From contig NZ_CP091037.1 in assembly GCF_021534965.1 (NCBI RefSeq), positions 2,272,501 to 2,336,500 of the forward strand: a DNA stretch of 64,000 nucleotides, written 5' to 3'. Below, piece after piece: positions 18,529 through 27,893 of this stretch (within the stretch, counting starts at the first letter, position 1; each line of letters opens with the position of its first letter). The translations under genes were made by a program, and so were the position numbers. Below the pieces are notes generated by a model. It searched no databases and was not told the origin of the DNA. It was given only the letters and a program-made list of their open reading frames with translations. The stretch comes from Muricauda sp. SCSIO 65647. GTDB lineage: Bacteria; Bacteroidota; Bacteroidia; Flavobacteriales; Flavobacteriaceae.

Positions 18529-19902
18529 ATGAGAAAGCTATTGTTACCGTCTTTGGCCCTTGTTTTTTTACTTGCCAGTTGTGGGTCGAAATCAAGATCA
18601 AAGGGTGAACTAGTGGGTGTAAAGGGGAAGAAATGGCACCCTGAGAAACCCTACGGAATGGAGTTGATTCCGAGGGGCGCATTTGTTATGGGTAAAGCTG
18701 ATGAAGATCAGGCCAAAGTATTGAACGCACCCACACGTACCGTTACGGTTCGTTCGTTCTATATGGACGACACCGAGATTACCAATAGTGAATACCGACA
18801 GTTCGTCGAGTGGGTGAAAGATTCCACTACAAGAACCAAATTGGCCATATTGGCTGATGAACTGGGCTTGGGCCCAGAAGATGAAGGTATTGGTGAATAT
18901 GCTTTTAAAGATACCGATACCACCGATCTTTCGGTTTATGAAAAATATAGACTTGACAATTATGCCGGTCTTGGTGAGACCGGTTATGAAGGCAGGGCGT
19001 TGGACACTGACATAAATTTGGTTTGGGACACCTCTGATTACCCAGACGAGTACTATGCCGAAATTATGGATTCATTGTACCTGCCCGAAGAAGAATCGTA
19101 TAACGGTCAACGAACCTTTGACGTGACCAAATTAAAGTACCAGTATACCTGGATGGACATTGAAGCCGCCGCTCGTGCGCGAGCTGGCAAGCGAAGTGAT
19201 TTTATCAAAAAGGAAGAATTGGAGATATATCCCGACACCACTGTCTGGATTCGTGACTTTGAGTATTCGTACAACGAACCCATGCACAATGATTACTTTT
19301 GGCACGATGCCTACAGTGATTATCCTGTAGTAGGGGTCAACTGGAAACAGGCCAAGGCATTCTGCCACTGGCGAACCAAGTTCAAGAATGATGACCAAAA
19401 AAGTCGCGGCAAACAGTTTGTGAACCAATTTAGGTTGCCCACGGAGGCCGAATGGGAATATGCTGCCAGAGGAGGTATCGAAGGGGGTACATACCCTTGG
19501 GGCGGTCCGTACGTTATCAGTGACACAGGCTGCTTCATGGCCAACTTCAAGCCACAGCGGGGAGATTATGCAGCAGATGCCGCATTATATACCGTTGAGG
19601 CCAAATCATACGAGCCGAATGATTACAATCTTTATAATATGGCCGGTAATGTGTCTGAATGGACAAATTCAAGCTATGACCCTGGGGCCTATCAATATGT
19701 ATCGACCATGAACCCAAATGCGGGTACCGGTCAAAATGAAAGAAAAGTTATTCGAGGCGGCTCATGGAAAGATGTTGCTTACTTCTTGCAAGTGAGCACG
19801 CGTGACTATGAGTACCAAGATTCAGCGAGAAGCTATATTGGTTTTAGAACCGTTCAAGATTATATGGGTGAGGAAGATTCGACGAATGGCAACGGTCTAT
19901 AA
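18529..19902 (+). CDS. gldK: Gliding motility / type IX secretion lipoprotein GldK
   Basis: A 457-residue lipoprotein (MRKLLLPSLALVFLLASC) with the FGE-sulfatase fold: MELIPRGAFVMGKADED, TDTTDLS, RLPTEAEWEYAARGG, LYNMAGNVSEWTNSSYD and VIRGGSWKDVAYFLQ. Like other GldK proteins it lacks the catalytic cysteines of formylglycine-generating enzymes. GldK and GldN form the periplasmic ring attached to the outer membrane above the GldLM motor of the type IX secretion system. It is the first of four collinear gld genes; the intervals (76, 61 and 15 bases) suggest an operon. Confidence 0.97.
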   Translation: MRKLLLPSLALVFLLASCGSKSRSKGELVGVKGKKWHPEKPYGMELIPRGAFVMGKADEDQAKVLNAPTRTVTVRSFYMDDTEITNSEYRQFVEWVKDSTTRTKLAILADELGLGPEDEGIGEYAFKDTDTTDLSVYEKYRLDNYAGLGETGYEGRALDTDINLVWDTSDYPDEYYAEIMDSLYLPEEESYNGQRTFDVTKLKYQYTWMDIEAAARARAGKRSDFIKKEELEIYPDTTVWIRDFEYSYNEPMHNDYFWHDAYSDYPVVGVNWKQAKAFCHWRTKFKNDDQKSRGKQFVNQFRLPTEAEWEYAARGGIEGGTYPWGGPYVISDTGCFMANFKPQRGDYAADAALYTVEAKSYEPNDYNLYNMAGNVSEWTNSSYDPGAYQYVSTMNPNAGTGQNERKVIRGGSWKDVAYFLQVSTRDYEYQDSARSYIGFRTVQDYMGEEDSTNGNGL

Positions 19903-19978
19903 AATAAGGAGAGAACACTATAAGTGAAACCTTGTAACCAAATACTTATTTATATAAACTTAATTTAAATTTAGAATT

Positions 19979-20626
19979 ATGGCACAGTCAAAATCAACAA
20001 AAAAACTGTTCAACATGGCCTATGGCCTTGGAGCTTCGGTGGTGATCATCGGAGCATTGTTCAAGATCCTGCACTGGGAGTTTGGACCACTTACAGGTGG
20101 ACTTCTTCTTGCTGTCGGACTTATTACCGAAGCGCTTATTTTCGCTATCAGTGCATTTGAGCCCGTAGATGATGAGTACGATTGGTCTTTGGTGTACCCT
20201 GAGTTGACAAATGGTCAATCAAAAGGGAAAAACGACGCCAAACAAGCCAAAGAAGCTGAAGGCATTCTTTCAAGAAAATTGGATGAGATGCTCAAAGAGG
20301 CCAATATCGATTCTCAATTGTTCACAAGCTTGGGTGAAAGCATCAAGAACTTTGAAGGCGCTGCCAAGAACATCGCCCCAACTACCGATGCGATCCAACA
20401 TACCAAAAAGTACTCTGAAGAACTGTCACATGCCGCTGCACAAATGGAGTCTTTGAACAGTCTTTATAAGGTACAGTTGGAAAGTGCAAGCCGACAGGCC
20501 TCAATCAACGAAGAAGTCGTACAGAATGCCGGTGCATTGAAAGAACAGATGGAGTCTTTGGCCTCTAACCTTTCTTCATTGAACGGAGTATATGGCGGTA
20601 TGCTATCAGCCATGAGCAAAAACTAA
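19979..20626 (+). CDS. gldL: GldL, cytoplasmic-membrane motor subunit of type IX secretion / gliding
   Basis: A 215-residue protein with two membrane helices near the N-terminus (about 14-31 and 38-58) and a long cytoplasmic coiled region. The conserved KILHW motif joins the helices, and Lys29, His32 and Glu51 correspond to the membrane charged residues proposed to conduct protons in Flavobacterium GldL (offset by two). With GldM it forms the rotary proton-driven motor that powers T9SS export and gliding. It lies between gldK and gldM. Confidence 0.96.
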   Translation: MAQSKSTKKLFNMAYGLGASVVIIGALFKILHWEFGPLTGGLLLAVGLITEALIFAISAFEPVDDEYDWSLVYPELTNGQSKGKNDAKQAKEAEGILSRKLDEMLKEANIDSQLFTSLGESIKNFEGAAKNIAPTTDAIQHTKKYSEELSHAAAQMESLNSLYKVQLESASRQASINEEVVQNAGALKEQMESLASNLSSLNGVYGGMLSAMSKN

Positions 20627-20687
20627 TTAGAGCTACTAATTGAAACCAAACCCAAATCAGATTAATTAATAATTCTAATTAGAAAAC

Positions 20688-22259
20688 ATGGCATCAGGAA
20701 AATTATCACCACGTCAGAAGATGATCAACTTAATGTATTTGATCTTCATCGCGATGTTGGCTTTGAATATGAGCAAAGAAGTTCTGGCCGCGTTCGGTTT
20801 GATGAACGAAAAGCTGGAAGCTTCCAATGACAAAATGACGGCCAATAACTCTGATTTCTTCTCAGGATTGGAGACTAAGGCTTCAGAAGATAACCTGAAG
20901 TACGGCCCTCTTTTTGAAAAAGCAAGAGATATCAAACAACTTTCCCAAGACTACTATGATTATTTAGAGGGTCTTAAAACGGAAATGTTGAAAGACCAAG
21001 AAGACCCCAACAACTATGTTGTGATGGATAAATCTGATTTTCTAGATCAGAAATTTTTCCAAGGGGATAATTTGTCTCCAGAAGGCAAAAAATTCTTGTC
21101 AAACCTCGAAAATTACCGTGAAAAAATCTTGGGCATTGTTCCTGAAAATATGGGAGATGTAAAAAGCACTGTAAAAACAAGGTTTGAGACCGGTGACGAA
21201 AAAGGTAAGGTTACCCGTATTAGAGATGGTGTTAAGGTTGACTGGATGAACTATAACTATGAAGGCTATCCTTTGGTGGCCTCATTGACCAAGATTACCC
21301 AGTTGCAAGCCGATGTCAAGGCCACCGAACAAGAAATCTTGAAAGGTTTGTTGGAAGGCAATTTGACCGCAGCCGTTTCTTTGAAGAATTTCTCAACCTT
21401 GTTAGATCAAGAAAAATCAGTATTCTATGCCGGTGAGCCATTTAAAGGCAGCTTGGTGTTGGGTAAGACCGACAAAACTTCCAAGCCGGTAAAAGCTGAC
21501 TTGACCTTAGATGGCAGAAAGTTGACAGAAGGCAAAGACTACGCCTTAGAAGCAGGTGGGGTCAAACTTTTGATCAGTGCAGGTGCTGCGGGCGACCATG
21601 AATTGAAAGGTCAGTTGACGTATATGCAAGATGGCAACGAGGTGCCAGTTGATGTGAGTAATACCTTCTCTACAATCAACAAGCCCAATGCCGCTGTGAT
21701 TGCCGCAGACAAAATGAACGTGGTCTATAGAGGGGTTTCTAACCCAATGACCATTTCGATTCCCGGTATCCCTGATAACAAGGTTACAGCTTCAGCTCCT
21801 GGTTTGAGCAGAAGAAGCGGTAGCAAGTATGTCATGAATCCCGGTACTGGTAGAGAAGTGACCATTAGTGCCTCAGGTGTATTGCCCGATGGTACAAGGA
21901 TCAGCACTCCCGCTACCTTCCGTATCAAAGATATTCCGAGACCTGGAGGTACCGTACGTGGCGAGCCAGGTAGTATCAAAATGCCTAGAAGAAACCTCGA
22001 GATATCGACCATTGGCGCTATGCTTGAAGATTTTGATTTTGACTTGAACCTTGCCGTAAGTGGCTTCAAGTTCAAAGTGCCCGGTCAGCCTACCGTTGAG
22101 GTACAAGGCAATAAATTGGATTCTCGTGCCAAATCGGCCCTGAAAAGAGCCAGAAGGGGTGATGCCGTACAGGTATTCGATATCAAAGCATATATCACCA
22201 ACAACAGAACCTATAAGTTGAAGAAGGTTTCACCAGTGGTGGTTGAGCTTACAAACTAA
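20688..22259 (+). CDS. gldM: GldM, periplasmic shaft of the T9SS/gliding motor
   Basis: A 523-residue protein starting MASGKLSPRQKMINLMYLIF, with one N-terminal membrane helix (about 14-34, LMYLIFIAMLALNMSKEVLA) followed by a periplasmic region of four stacked domains. Landmarks of the family include RVKWDWMNYNYEGYPLVASL-like text around 180-200 and the C-terminal KPGPIVRG-like segment here replaced by RPGGTVRGEPG. The helix packs inside the GldL pentamer and the shaft transmits torque to the GldKN ring. Normal length for the family. Confidence 0.96.
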   Translation: MASGKLSPRQKMINLMYLIFIAMLALNMSKEVLAAFGLMNEKLEASNDKMTANNSDFFSGLETKASEDNLKYGPLFEKARDIKQLSQDYYDYLEGLKTEMLKDQEDPNNYVVMDKSDFLDQKFFQGDNLSPEGKKFLSNLENYREKILGIVPENMGDVKSTVKTRFETGDEKGKVTRIRDGVKVDWMNYNYEGYPLVASLTKITQLQADVKATEQEILKGLLEGNLTAAVSLKNFSTLLDQEKSVFYAGEPFKGSLVLGKTDKTSKPVKADLTLDGRKLTEGKDYALEAGGVKLLISAGAAGDHELKGQLTYMQDGNEVPVDVSNTFSTINKPNAAVIAADKMNVVYRGVSNPMTISIPGIPDNKVTASAPGLSRRSGSKYVMNPGTGREVTISASGVLPDGTRISTPATFRIKDIPRPGGTVRGEPGSIKMPRRNLEISTIGAMLEDFDFDLNLAVSGFKFKVPGQPTVEVQGNKLDSRAKSALKRARRGDAVQVFDIKAYITNNRTYKLKKVSPVVVELTN

Positions 22260-22274
22260 TAAAGCAATAGAAGC

Positions 22275-23183
22275 ATGATCATGAATTGGAAAAATGTATT
22301 GATTGTTGGAGCAATAAGTCTTTTGCCCGCCTCGATGATGGCCCAGGCGAACATCTTGAACGCCAAAAAGCCTGAGGATGTCGGTAAAAAGACCGAGTCT
22401 CAATTGGCATTGGACAATGACGCCCCTTTAGAATACGGCTATGTTGACGATAGGGACATTCTCTGGTCAAAAACCGTATGGGAAGTCATTGACCTCGATG
22501 AGCGTGTAAACTTTCCGTTGTACTATCCAACCGATACCATCGGTATCAGTAAAGACAGAAGGTCATTGTACCATGTTATGATGAAGAACATCAGAAATGG
22601 TAAGTTGACCGATGTGTACACGGATTCGTATTTTACCGAAAAGCGGAATTTCGGCGATTTACAGGCTACCTTGAGCAAGGTCGATACCACTGACCTTGGG
22701 TATGAACAATTGAATGCCGGTGAGCAGATTTCACAAGAGTTCATCAACCAGCGTGACCTGACCGCGGCAGATATTGAAGAGTACCGTATCAAAGGCATTT
22801 GGTACTTCGATAAACGCCAAGGTGAGTTGAAATATCGTCTTTTGGGCATTGCCCCAGTCGCCCCCGATGTAAACTTCATCGATGACGAATCAATGGATCC
22901 AGGTGAAAACAAGGTAGAACTGTTTTGGGTATGGTACCCCAGTGCACGACAAATCTTGCACGATGCCAAGGTATACAACCAACAGAACTCCGCTCGCCCT
23001 ATCTCATTTGATATGCTGCTGAACGCTAGAAGGTTCAACGGTGTCATCTACAAAGAAGAGAATGTACACGGAGACCGTAAGATTTCCGATTACATTGCAG
23101 ACAATGCACTGTTCCAACTATTGGAGGCCAATAGGATCAAAGAGCACATCCGCGATAGGGAGCAGGATATGTGGGCGTATTAA
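22275..23183 (+). CDS. gldN: GldN, ring component of type IX secretion / gliding
   Basis: A 302-residue exported protein with a signal peptide (MNWKNVLIVGAISLLPASMMAQ). The mature part has the GldN/PorN signatures DRDILWSKTVWEVIDLDERVNFPLY-like segment, the IWYFDKRQGELKYRLLGIAP strand pair and ELFWVWYPSARQIL. It binds GldK to form the large periplasmic ring. Either ATG 22275 or ATG 22281 could start translation; the second gives a more usual signal peptide. A strong terminator follows, marking the operon end. Confidence 0.96.
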   Translation: MIMNWKNVLIVGAISLLPASMMAQANILNAKKPEDVGKKTESQLALDNDAPLEYGYVDDRDILWSKTVWEVIDLDERVNFPLYYPTDTIGISKDRRSLYHVMMKNIRNGKLTDVYTDSYFTEKRNFGDLQATLSKVDTTDLGYEQLNAGEQISQEFINQRDLTAADIEEYRIKGIWYFDKRQGELKYRLLGIAPVAPDVNFIDDESMDPGENKVELFWVWYPSARQILHDAKVYNQQNSARPISFDMLLNARRFNGVIYKEENVHGDRKISDYIADNALFQLLEANRIKEHIRDREQDMWAY

Positions 23184-23216
23184 GCCTTAACTTTTCCAAT
23201 TCAACAGATAATAAAG

Positions 23217-23245
23217 CGTCCTGGGTTTTTCAGGACGTTTTTTTT
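23217..23245 (+). terminator. Terminator of the gldKLMN operon
   Basis: CGTCCTG and CAGGACG arms with a seven-base T-rich loop are followed by eight T residues, 33 bases after gldN. A textbook Rho-independent terminator. Confidence 0.9.
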
Positions 23246-23286
23246 GCCCGCCTTATAACCAAGAGGTATTCTTAAAAAAAGGATTA

Positions 23287-23294
23287 TACCTTTG
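23287..23294 (+). promoter_or_regulatory. -7 box directly in front of the FAD oxidoreductase gene
   Basis: TACCTTTG matches TAnnTTTG and ends four bases before the ATG at 23299. If used, transcription would begin at or near the start codon, giving a leaderless mRNA. No -33 TTG was seen. Confidence 0.4.
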
Positions 23295-23298
23295 CCGC

Positions 23299-24354
23299 AT
23301 GCTCGATTATTTGGTCGTTGGTCTAGGTCTTGCGGGAACCGTTTTCTGTGAAGCGCTCGAAGAGCAGGGCAAGACCTTTCATGTGGTTTCAGATGACTCA
23401 CAGCAAGCTTCCTTGGTGGCAGGGGGGTTGTACAACCCAGTAATCCTTAAGCGCTTTACAATGGCATGGAAGGCTGATGAGCAAATGAAAATCGCTATCC
23501 CTTTTTATAAAAAACTGGAGAAAAAATTAAATGCTCAGCTTGACCACACACTTCCTGTACTGAGGAGGTTTGCTTCTGTTCAAGAACAGAACCTTTGGTT
23601 TGAAGCAGCTGACAAACCCGGCCTTGAACGGTTTCTATCGCCAAGGATCCTTGAGAACGACAATCCAAAAATCGATGCCCCTTTTGGCTTTGGGCAAGTG
23701 CTGTGCACGGGCTGGATAGATACCGAAACATTGATTCGTACGTATGCGTCGTACTTATATTCAAAAGGGACCCTGACCGAAAGACATTTTGACTTTTCGG
23801 GGCTAAAGGTTGCCGATGATTTTGTCAGCTATAAAGAATTAAATGCACGACAAGTGGTCTTTGCCACCGGATACGGGTTAAGGCGAAATCCATTTTTTAA
23901 GTATCTGCCCTTAAACGGAACCAAGGGAGAACTGTTAAAGATCAAATGTCTTGGGCTGAATGAGAAAAGCATTATCAAATCATCGGTCTTTATCATTCCG
24001 TTGGGTCAAGATCTATATCGGGTCGGGGCCACCTATAAATGGAAAGACAAGACCCATCTACCCACAGAAGCTGCCAAGGCAGAGCTGTTGCATAAGGTGC
24101 GCACTTTCTTGAAAGCTGATTTTGAAGTGGTCGACCACGTCGCTGGCATCAGGCCCACCGTTGCTGACAGAAGGCCCTTGGTGGGGCGGCATCCTATGCA
24201 CCAAAGAGTATATGCGTTGAATGGTTTTGGCTCAAGGGGCGTTCTCATTGGCCCTTATGCTGCCAATCAATTGTTGGGCTTCATCGAGAAGGGTACGCCT
24301 CTCGACACCGAAATGGATATCGCACGGTTTGCCAAAAAATACTACACCGACTGA
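23299..24354 (+). CDS. FAD-dependent oxidoreductase of the DAO (D-amino-acid oxidase / glycine oxidase) fold
   Basis: A 351-residue cytoplasmic flavoprotein. The N-terminal dinucleotide-binding motif is DYLVVGLGLAGTVFCEAL, and the C-terminal FAD contact region reads AGIRPTVADRRPLVGRHP and LNGFGSRGVLIGPYAANQL, both typical of the DadA/ThiO superfamily. It would oxidise an amine or amino acid; the substrate cannot be deduced. It is a single gene after the gld terminator and overlaps the tail of the convergent DUF983 gene by 13 bases. Confidence 0.85.
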   Translation: MLDYLVVGLGLAGTVFCEALEEQGKTFHVVSDDSQQASLVAGGLYNPVILKRFTMAWKADEQMKIAIPFYKKLEKKLNAQLDHTLPVLRRFASVQEQNLWFEAADKPGLERFLSPRILENDNPKIDAPFGFGQVLCTGWIDTETLIRTYASYLYSKGTLTERHFDFSGLKVADDFVSYKELNARQVVFATGYGLRRNPFFKYLPLNGTKGELLKIKCLGLNEKSIIKSSVFIIPLGQDLYRVGATYKWKDKTHLPTEAAKAELLHKVRTFLKADFEVVDHVAGIRPTVADRRPLVGRHPMHQRVYALNGFGSRGVLIGPYAANQLLGFIEKGTPLDTEMDIARFAKKYYTD

Positions 24355-24734
24355 TTTCTCAGTTTACCAGGGTCGTATTTCACGAAGAAATTAATCCAAA
24401 TATTCCTTGACAACCTGATAATGATCGGCAGAAACACGACCAAAGTGCCGATGATGGCAAAAAAAGTGGTTTTTAGGGAAGCCCCTAAAAACAAAAAGGA
24501 AATCACGAATGCCGCTACGGCAAAAGCCACCCCCACTGCATAGCTCACGTACATGGCACCATAAAAGAACGAGGGCTCCATCTTGTATTTGAAACCGCAG
24601 TGCGAACATTTTTCGTGCATCTCAAAAAGTGTGGAAAGGTTGTACGGATTCTTGTTCTTGTACATGCTCTCTTGATGGCACCTTGGACAACTTCCTGTTA
24701 AAATACTGTAGAGTTTATTTCCTTTTTTTAACAT
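24342..24734 (-). CDS. DUF983 zinc-ribbon membrane protein
   Basis: A 130-residue protein with an N-terminal zinc ribbon (CPRCH, then CSHCGF about 25 residues later) followed by two hydrophobic helices (about 60-85 and 88-108). This is the DUF983 layout, a family frequent in Bacteroidota and Alphaproteobacteria with no established function. It is divergently oriented to the ABC-F gene 64 bases away and converges with the FAD oxidoreductase gene. Confidence 0.88.
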   Translation of the reverse strand: MLKKGNKLYSILTGSCPRCHQESMYKNKNPYNLSTLFEMHEKCSHCGFKYKMEPSFFYGAMYVSYAVGVAFAVAAFVISFLFLGASLKTTFFAIIGTLVVFLPIIIRLSRNIWINFFVKYDPGKLRNQSV

Positions 24735-24798
24735 TTGCAGCGTTTTTGGGCAAAATTACGAATTTGTATCTTCCTAATATGTAACAAAGATTACCGAG

Positions 24799-26706
24799 AT
24801 GTTGAACGTTCACGACCTTTCCATTTCCTTTGGTGGGGAATATCTTTTTGAAGAGATCGGTTTTCGACTGAATGCCGGTGACGCGGTAGGCCTCATCGGA
24901 AAAAATGGTGCGGGGAAATCGACACTTCTAAAACTTTTGGCAGGTGAGGTCGCACCTGACTCGGGCACGATTGCCACCAATAAAGAGGTCAAAATAGGTT
25001 TTCTTGAGCAAGACATCGATTTTGAACAGGGGAAGACGGTCTTGGAGGAGAGCTATCAAGCTTTCGCGGAAATAAAAATGTTGGAAGTCCGACTTGATGA
25101 AGTCAACCATCAATTGGCCGAAAGAGACGATTATGAGAGTGGGGCCTACCATCAATTGATCGTAGATCTCAACGAGTTGACCCATCGTTATGAGCTAGTA
25201 GGCGGGTATCATTACCAAGGGCAGACCGAAAAAGTATTGTTGGGCCTTGGGTTTAAAAAAGACGACTTTGACAAGCTGACCAACACATTTTCAGGCGGAT
25301 GGAGAATGCGCATCGAACTGGCCAAACTATTGCTGCAGAACAACGATGTGTTGTTGCTCGATGAGCCAACCAACCATCTTGATATCGAGTCGATCATCTG
25401 GCTTGAGCAGTTTTTGAAAGAATATACCGGTGCAGTGGTCATCGTCTCGCATGACAAGATGTTTCTTGATAATGTGACCAATCGAACCATAGAGATTTCC
25501 CTGGGCAAGATCTATGACTATAGCAAACCTTACTCTAAATTTTTGCAGTTACGGGCCGAGATACGTGAACAGCAGCTGAACGCGCAAAAAAATCAGGAGC
25601 GGGAAATACAACAGGCCGAACGATTGATAGAACGGTTCAGGGCCAAATCATCAAAGGCATCGATGGCGCAATCGCTCATCAAAAAACTCGACAAGATGGA
25701 ACGTATAGAAGTCGATGTCGATGACAACAGTGCGATGAAGGTTCGTTTTCCCATATCGATTGTTCCAGGTAAAGTTATCGCCGAGCTTGATGGCATATCA
25801 AAAAACTACGGTGAAAACGAAGTGCTGCGAGATATCGACCTTCTGATCGAGCGAGATAGCAAAATGGCCTTTGTTGGTCAAAATGGCCAAGGCAAGACCA
25901 CCTTGGCCAAGATCATCGTGGGTGAGCTTGGCCATGATGGTAAATTGAAAATCGGCCATAATGTGCAAATCGGGTACTTCGCCCAAAACCAGGCAGAGTA
26001 CCTTGATGGCGGTAAAACGGTGCTAGATACCATGGTTGATGCCGCTACAGAGGCGAATAGAAGCAAGGTGCGTGATATTTTGGGTTCTTTTCTTTTCAGC
26101 GGCGATGAGGTTGAAAAATATGTAAAAGTGCTCTCTGGTGGGGAGAAAAATCGATTGGCCTTGGCCAAATTGCTATTACAACCGTTCAATGTTCTGGTCA
26201 TGGACGAACCCACCAACCATTTAGATATTCAATCAAAGACCGTTTTAAAAGAGGCCCTTAACAACTTTGAAGGTACCCTGATCTTGGTATCCCATGATCG
26301 AGATTTTCTACAAGGACTCACCAACAAGGTATATGAGTTCAAAGACAAAAAAATCAAAGAGTATCTGGGAGATATTGATTTTTACCTTGAACAGCGACAG
26401 GCACAGAATTTCAGGGAGATTGAAAGAACAGAACCCTCAAGAACAAAGAAAGATACCATCTCATCTGGTCGAGAAGGCTACGAGGCCCAAAAGAAAAAAA
26501 AGGCATTGAAGAACAAAGTGTCAAAGGTTGAAAAGAAAATCGCCGATTTAGAAAAAGAAATTGCCGGTATGGACCATGAATTGTTGATGGACTATGACAA
26601 TGTTGCCGCAAATCCCCATTTTTTTGACGATTACCATGAAAAGAAGGGTAATTTAGATGCGTTGATGCTAGAATGGGAAAACCTTCAAGAAGCCTTGGAA
26701 GACTGA
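24799..26706 (+). CDS. ABC-F family ATPase (Uup/EttA/YdiF type)
   Basis: A 635-residue soluble protein with two ABC ATPase domains and no membrane helices. The first has Walker A GLIGKNGAGKST, signature FSGGWRMR and Walker B NDVLLLDEPTNHLD; the second has FVGQNGQGKTT, LSGGEKNR and FNVLVMDEPTNHLD. A charged inter-domain linker and a C-terminal coiled coil (KVEKKIADLEKEIAGMDHELL) follow the Uup/YdiF pattern. ABC-F proteins act on the ribosome to resolve stalls or protect against antibiotics; some Uup members bind branched DNA. The exact subfamily cannot be fixed here. Confidence 0.93.
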   Translation: MLNVHDLSISFGGEYLFEEIGFRLNAGDAVGLIGKNGAGKSTLLKLLAGEVAPDSGTIATNKEVKIGFLEQDIDFEQGKTVLEESYQAFAEIKMLEVRLDEVNHQLAERDDYESGAYHQLIVDLNELTHRYELVGGYHYQGQTEKVLLGLGFKKDDFDKLTNTFSGGWRMRIELAKLLLQNNDVLLLDEPTNHLDIESIIWLEQFLKEYTGAVVIVSHDKMFLDNVTNRTIEISLGKIYDYSKPYSKFLQLRAEIREQQLNAQKNQEREIQQAERLIERFRAKSSKASMAQSLIKKLDKMERIEVDVDDNSAMKVRFPISIVPGKVIAELDGISKNYGENEVLRDIDLLIERDSKMAFVGQNGQGKTTLAKIIVGELGHDGKLKIGHNVQIGYFAQNQAEYLDGGKTVLDTMVDAATEANRSKVRDILGSFLFSGDEVEKYVKVLSGGEKNRLALAKLLLQPFNVLVMDEPTNHLDIQSKTVLKEALNNFEGTLILVSHDRDFLQGLTNKVYEFKDKKIKEYLGDIDFYLEQRQAQNFREIERTEPSRTKKDTISSGREGYEAQKKKKALKNKVSKVEKKIADLEKEIAGMDHELLMDYDNVAANPHFFDDYHEKKGNLDALMLEWENLQEALED

Positions 26707-26807
26707 AAAAAGACAGTTTTTCTTACATCATCGTGATCTTCACCACAGCTTTTTGAACTTTTACAACAAAATTCGATAGGTACACCAATACAATTTATGA
26801 TTTGTTG

Positions 26808-26815
26808 TATATTTG
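26808..26815 (+). promoter_or_regulatory. -7 box of the LRR gene
   Basis: TATATTTG matches TAnnTTTG exactly, 42 bases before the LRR-protein start codon. A -33 TTG at suitable spacing is not evident. Confidence 0.5.
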
Positions 26816-26857
26816 ACTCAAATTGTAGGTAAATTCTTATAAACACATATTCAGACC

Positions 26858-27748
26858 ATGAGGAAGCTTATACTTTTAGTCACCTTATCTGTATTTGTTT
26901 GGGGGGATATTGTTGCCATGGATGATGTTGCTTCAAGAGAGCGCGCCATTTTATTGGAACTTTATAAGAGCACCAATGGTGACAAATGGGTAGCTCCATG
27001 GAATTTAAGTGAACCGGTCTCAAATTGGAAAGGTATTGAGATCAAGAACAATCACGTCACAGGCATCAATCTATTTGCCAATAATCTTAATGGCTCTTTA
27101 CCTGAGAGTATTGGTGAACTTGAATACTTAGAGCATCTTAACCTGGCGTTCAACAACATCACCGGTGTGTTGCCAAAAGATATCGTTAGGTTAGAGAACC
27201 TAAAGGTTTTGAAGTTAGAGATGAACCGAATCAAAGGGGCACTTCCCGAAGAGATAGGAAACCTTAAGAACCTTGAAGAATTCTCGATGTTCAATAACTT
27301 TTTAAGTGGCCCGATTCCTATAGGTTTTGGTGAGATGAAACGATTGAAAATCTTGAACCTATCCAGCAATAATTTGAAGGGATTGATTCCAAAATCAATA
27401 GGAGATTTGACCCAGTTGGAGGTACTAGGCCTGTTCGAGAACAATTTGGAAGGAGGTATCCCAGAAGAGATGGGCAGATTGGTAAAGCTAAAAGAACTGG
27501 TATTGGCCAACAATCAATTGGGTGGTGAAATTCCTGATGAGTTTGGGCAACTGGCAAGTTTGAAGATACTGCAGATACAGAACAACCGATTCGATTCGTT
27601 CAAGGGCCTGGAAATGATGGATAAGAACCAATTCTTGGTGTTCGATACCGATGAGCGTGACTTCAACCCGAAATTCAAGACTCTTGATTTTGATAAGACC
27701 AGAATGGCCGACACTAAATTTGAAGATGATATCGAAGAAAATGAGTAG
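26858..27748 (+). CDS. Secreted leucine-rich-repeat protein (plant-type LRR)
   Basis: A 296-residue exported protein: signal peptide MRKLILLVTLSVFVWGDIVA, an N-terminal cap with the phrases LLELYKSTNGDKW and NWKGIEI that also cap plant LRR receptors, then about eight 24-residue repeats of the plant-specific form LxxNxLxGxIPxxxGxLxxL (for example LNLSSNNLKGLIPKSIGDL). A short acidic C-terminal segment ends in DDIEENE. No T9SS C-terminal domain or lipobox is seen. It presumably binds a protein or glycan in the periplasm or medium. It stands alone between its own promoter and a strong terminator. Confidence 0.88.
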   Translation: MRKLILLVTLSVFVWGDIVAMDDVASRERAILLELYKSTNGDKWVAPWNLSEPVSNWKGIEIKNNHVTGINLFANNLNGSLPESIGELEYLEHLNLAFNNITGVLPKDIVRLENLKVLKLEMNRIKGALPEEIGNLKNLEEFSMFNNFLSGPIPIGFGEMKRLKILNLSSNNLKGLIPKSIGDLTQLEVLGLFENNLEGGIPEEMGRLVKLKELVLANNQLGGEIPDEFGQLASLKILQIQNNRFDSFKGLEMMDKNQFLVFDTDERDFNPKFKTLDFDKTRMADTKFEDDIEENE

Positions 27749-27775
27749 TTAGTTATACTTTAGTTTGTTTGGTTT

Positions 27776-27801
27776 GGGGATGCATTGCATCCCCTTTTTT
27801 T
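27776..27801 (+). terminator. Terminator of the LRR gene
   Basis: GGGGATG and CATCCCC arms with a five-base loop, followed by seven T residues, 27 bases after the stop codon. Confidence 0.9.
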
Positions 27802-27862
27802 ATGGTGTTGTGATATGTTAACATTTATGAAATTTTTAACCGTATGCTGAAAGGTTAGACAA

Positions 27863-27870
27863 TAGCTTTG
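27863..27870 (+). promoter_or_regulatory. -7 box of the RND efflux operon
   Basis: TAGCTTTG matches TAnnTTTG exactly, 23 bases before the start codon of the periplasmic adaptor. A -33 TTG at the expected spacing was not found. Confidence 0.5.
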
Positions 27871-27893
27871 CAAACAGCTAATCGACCTCATTC

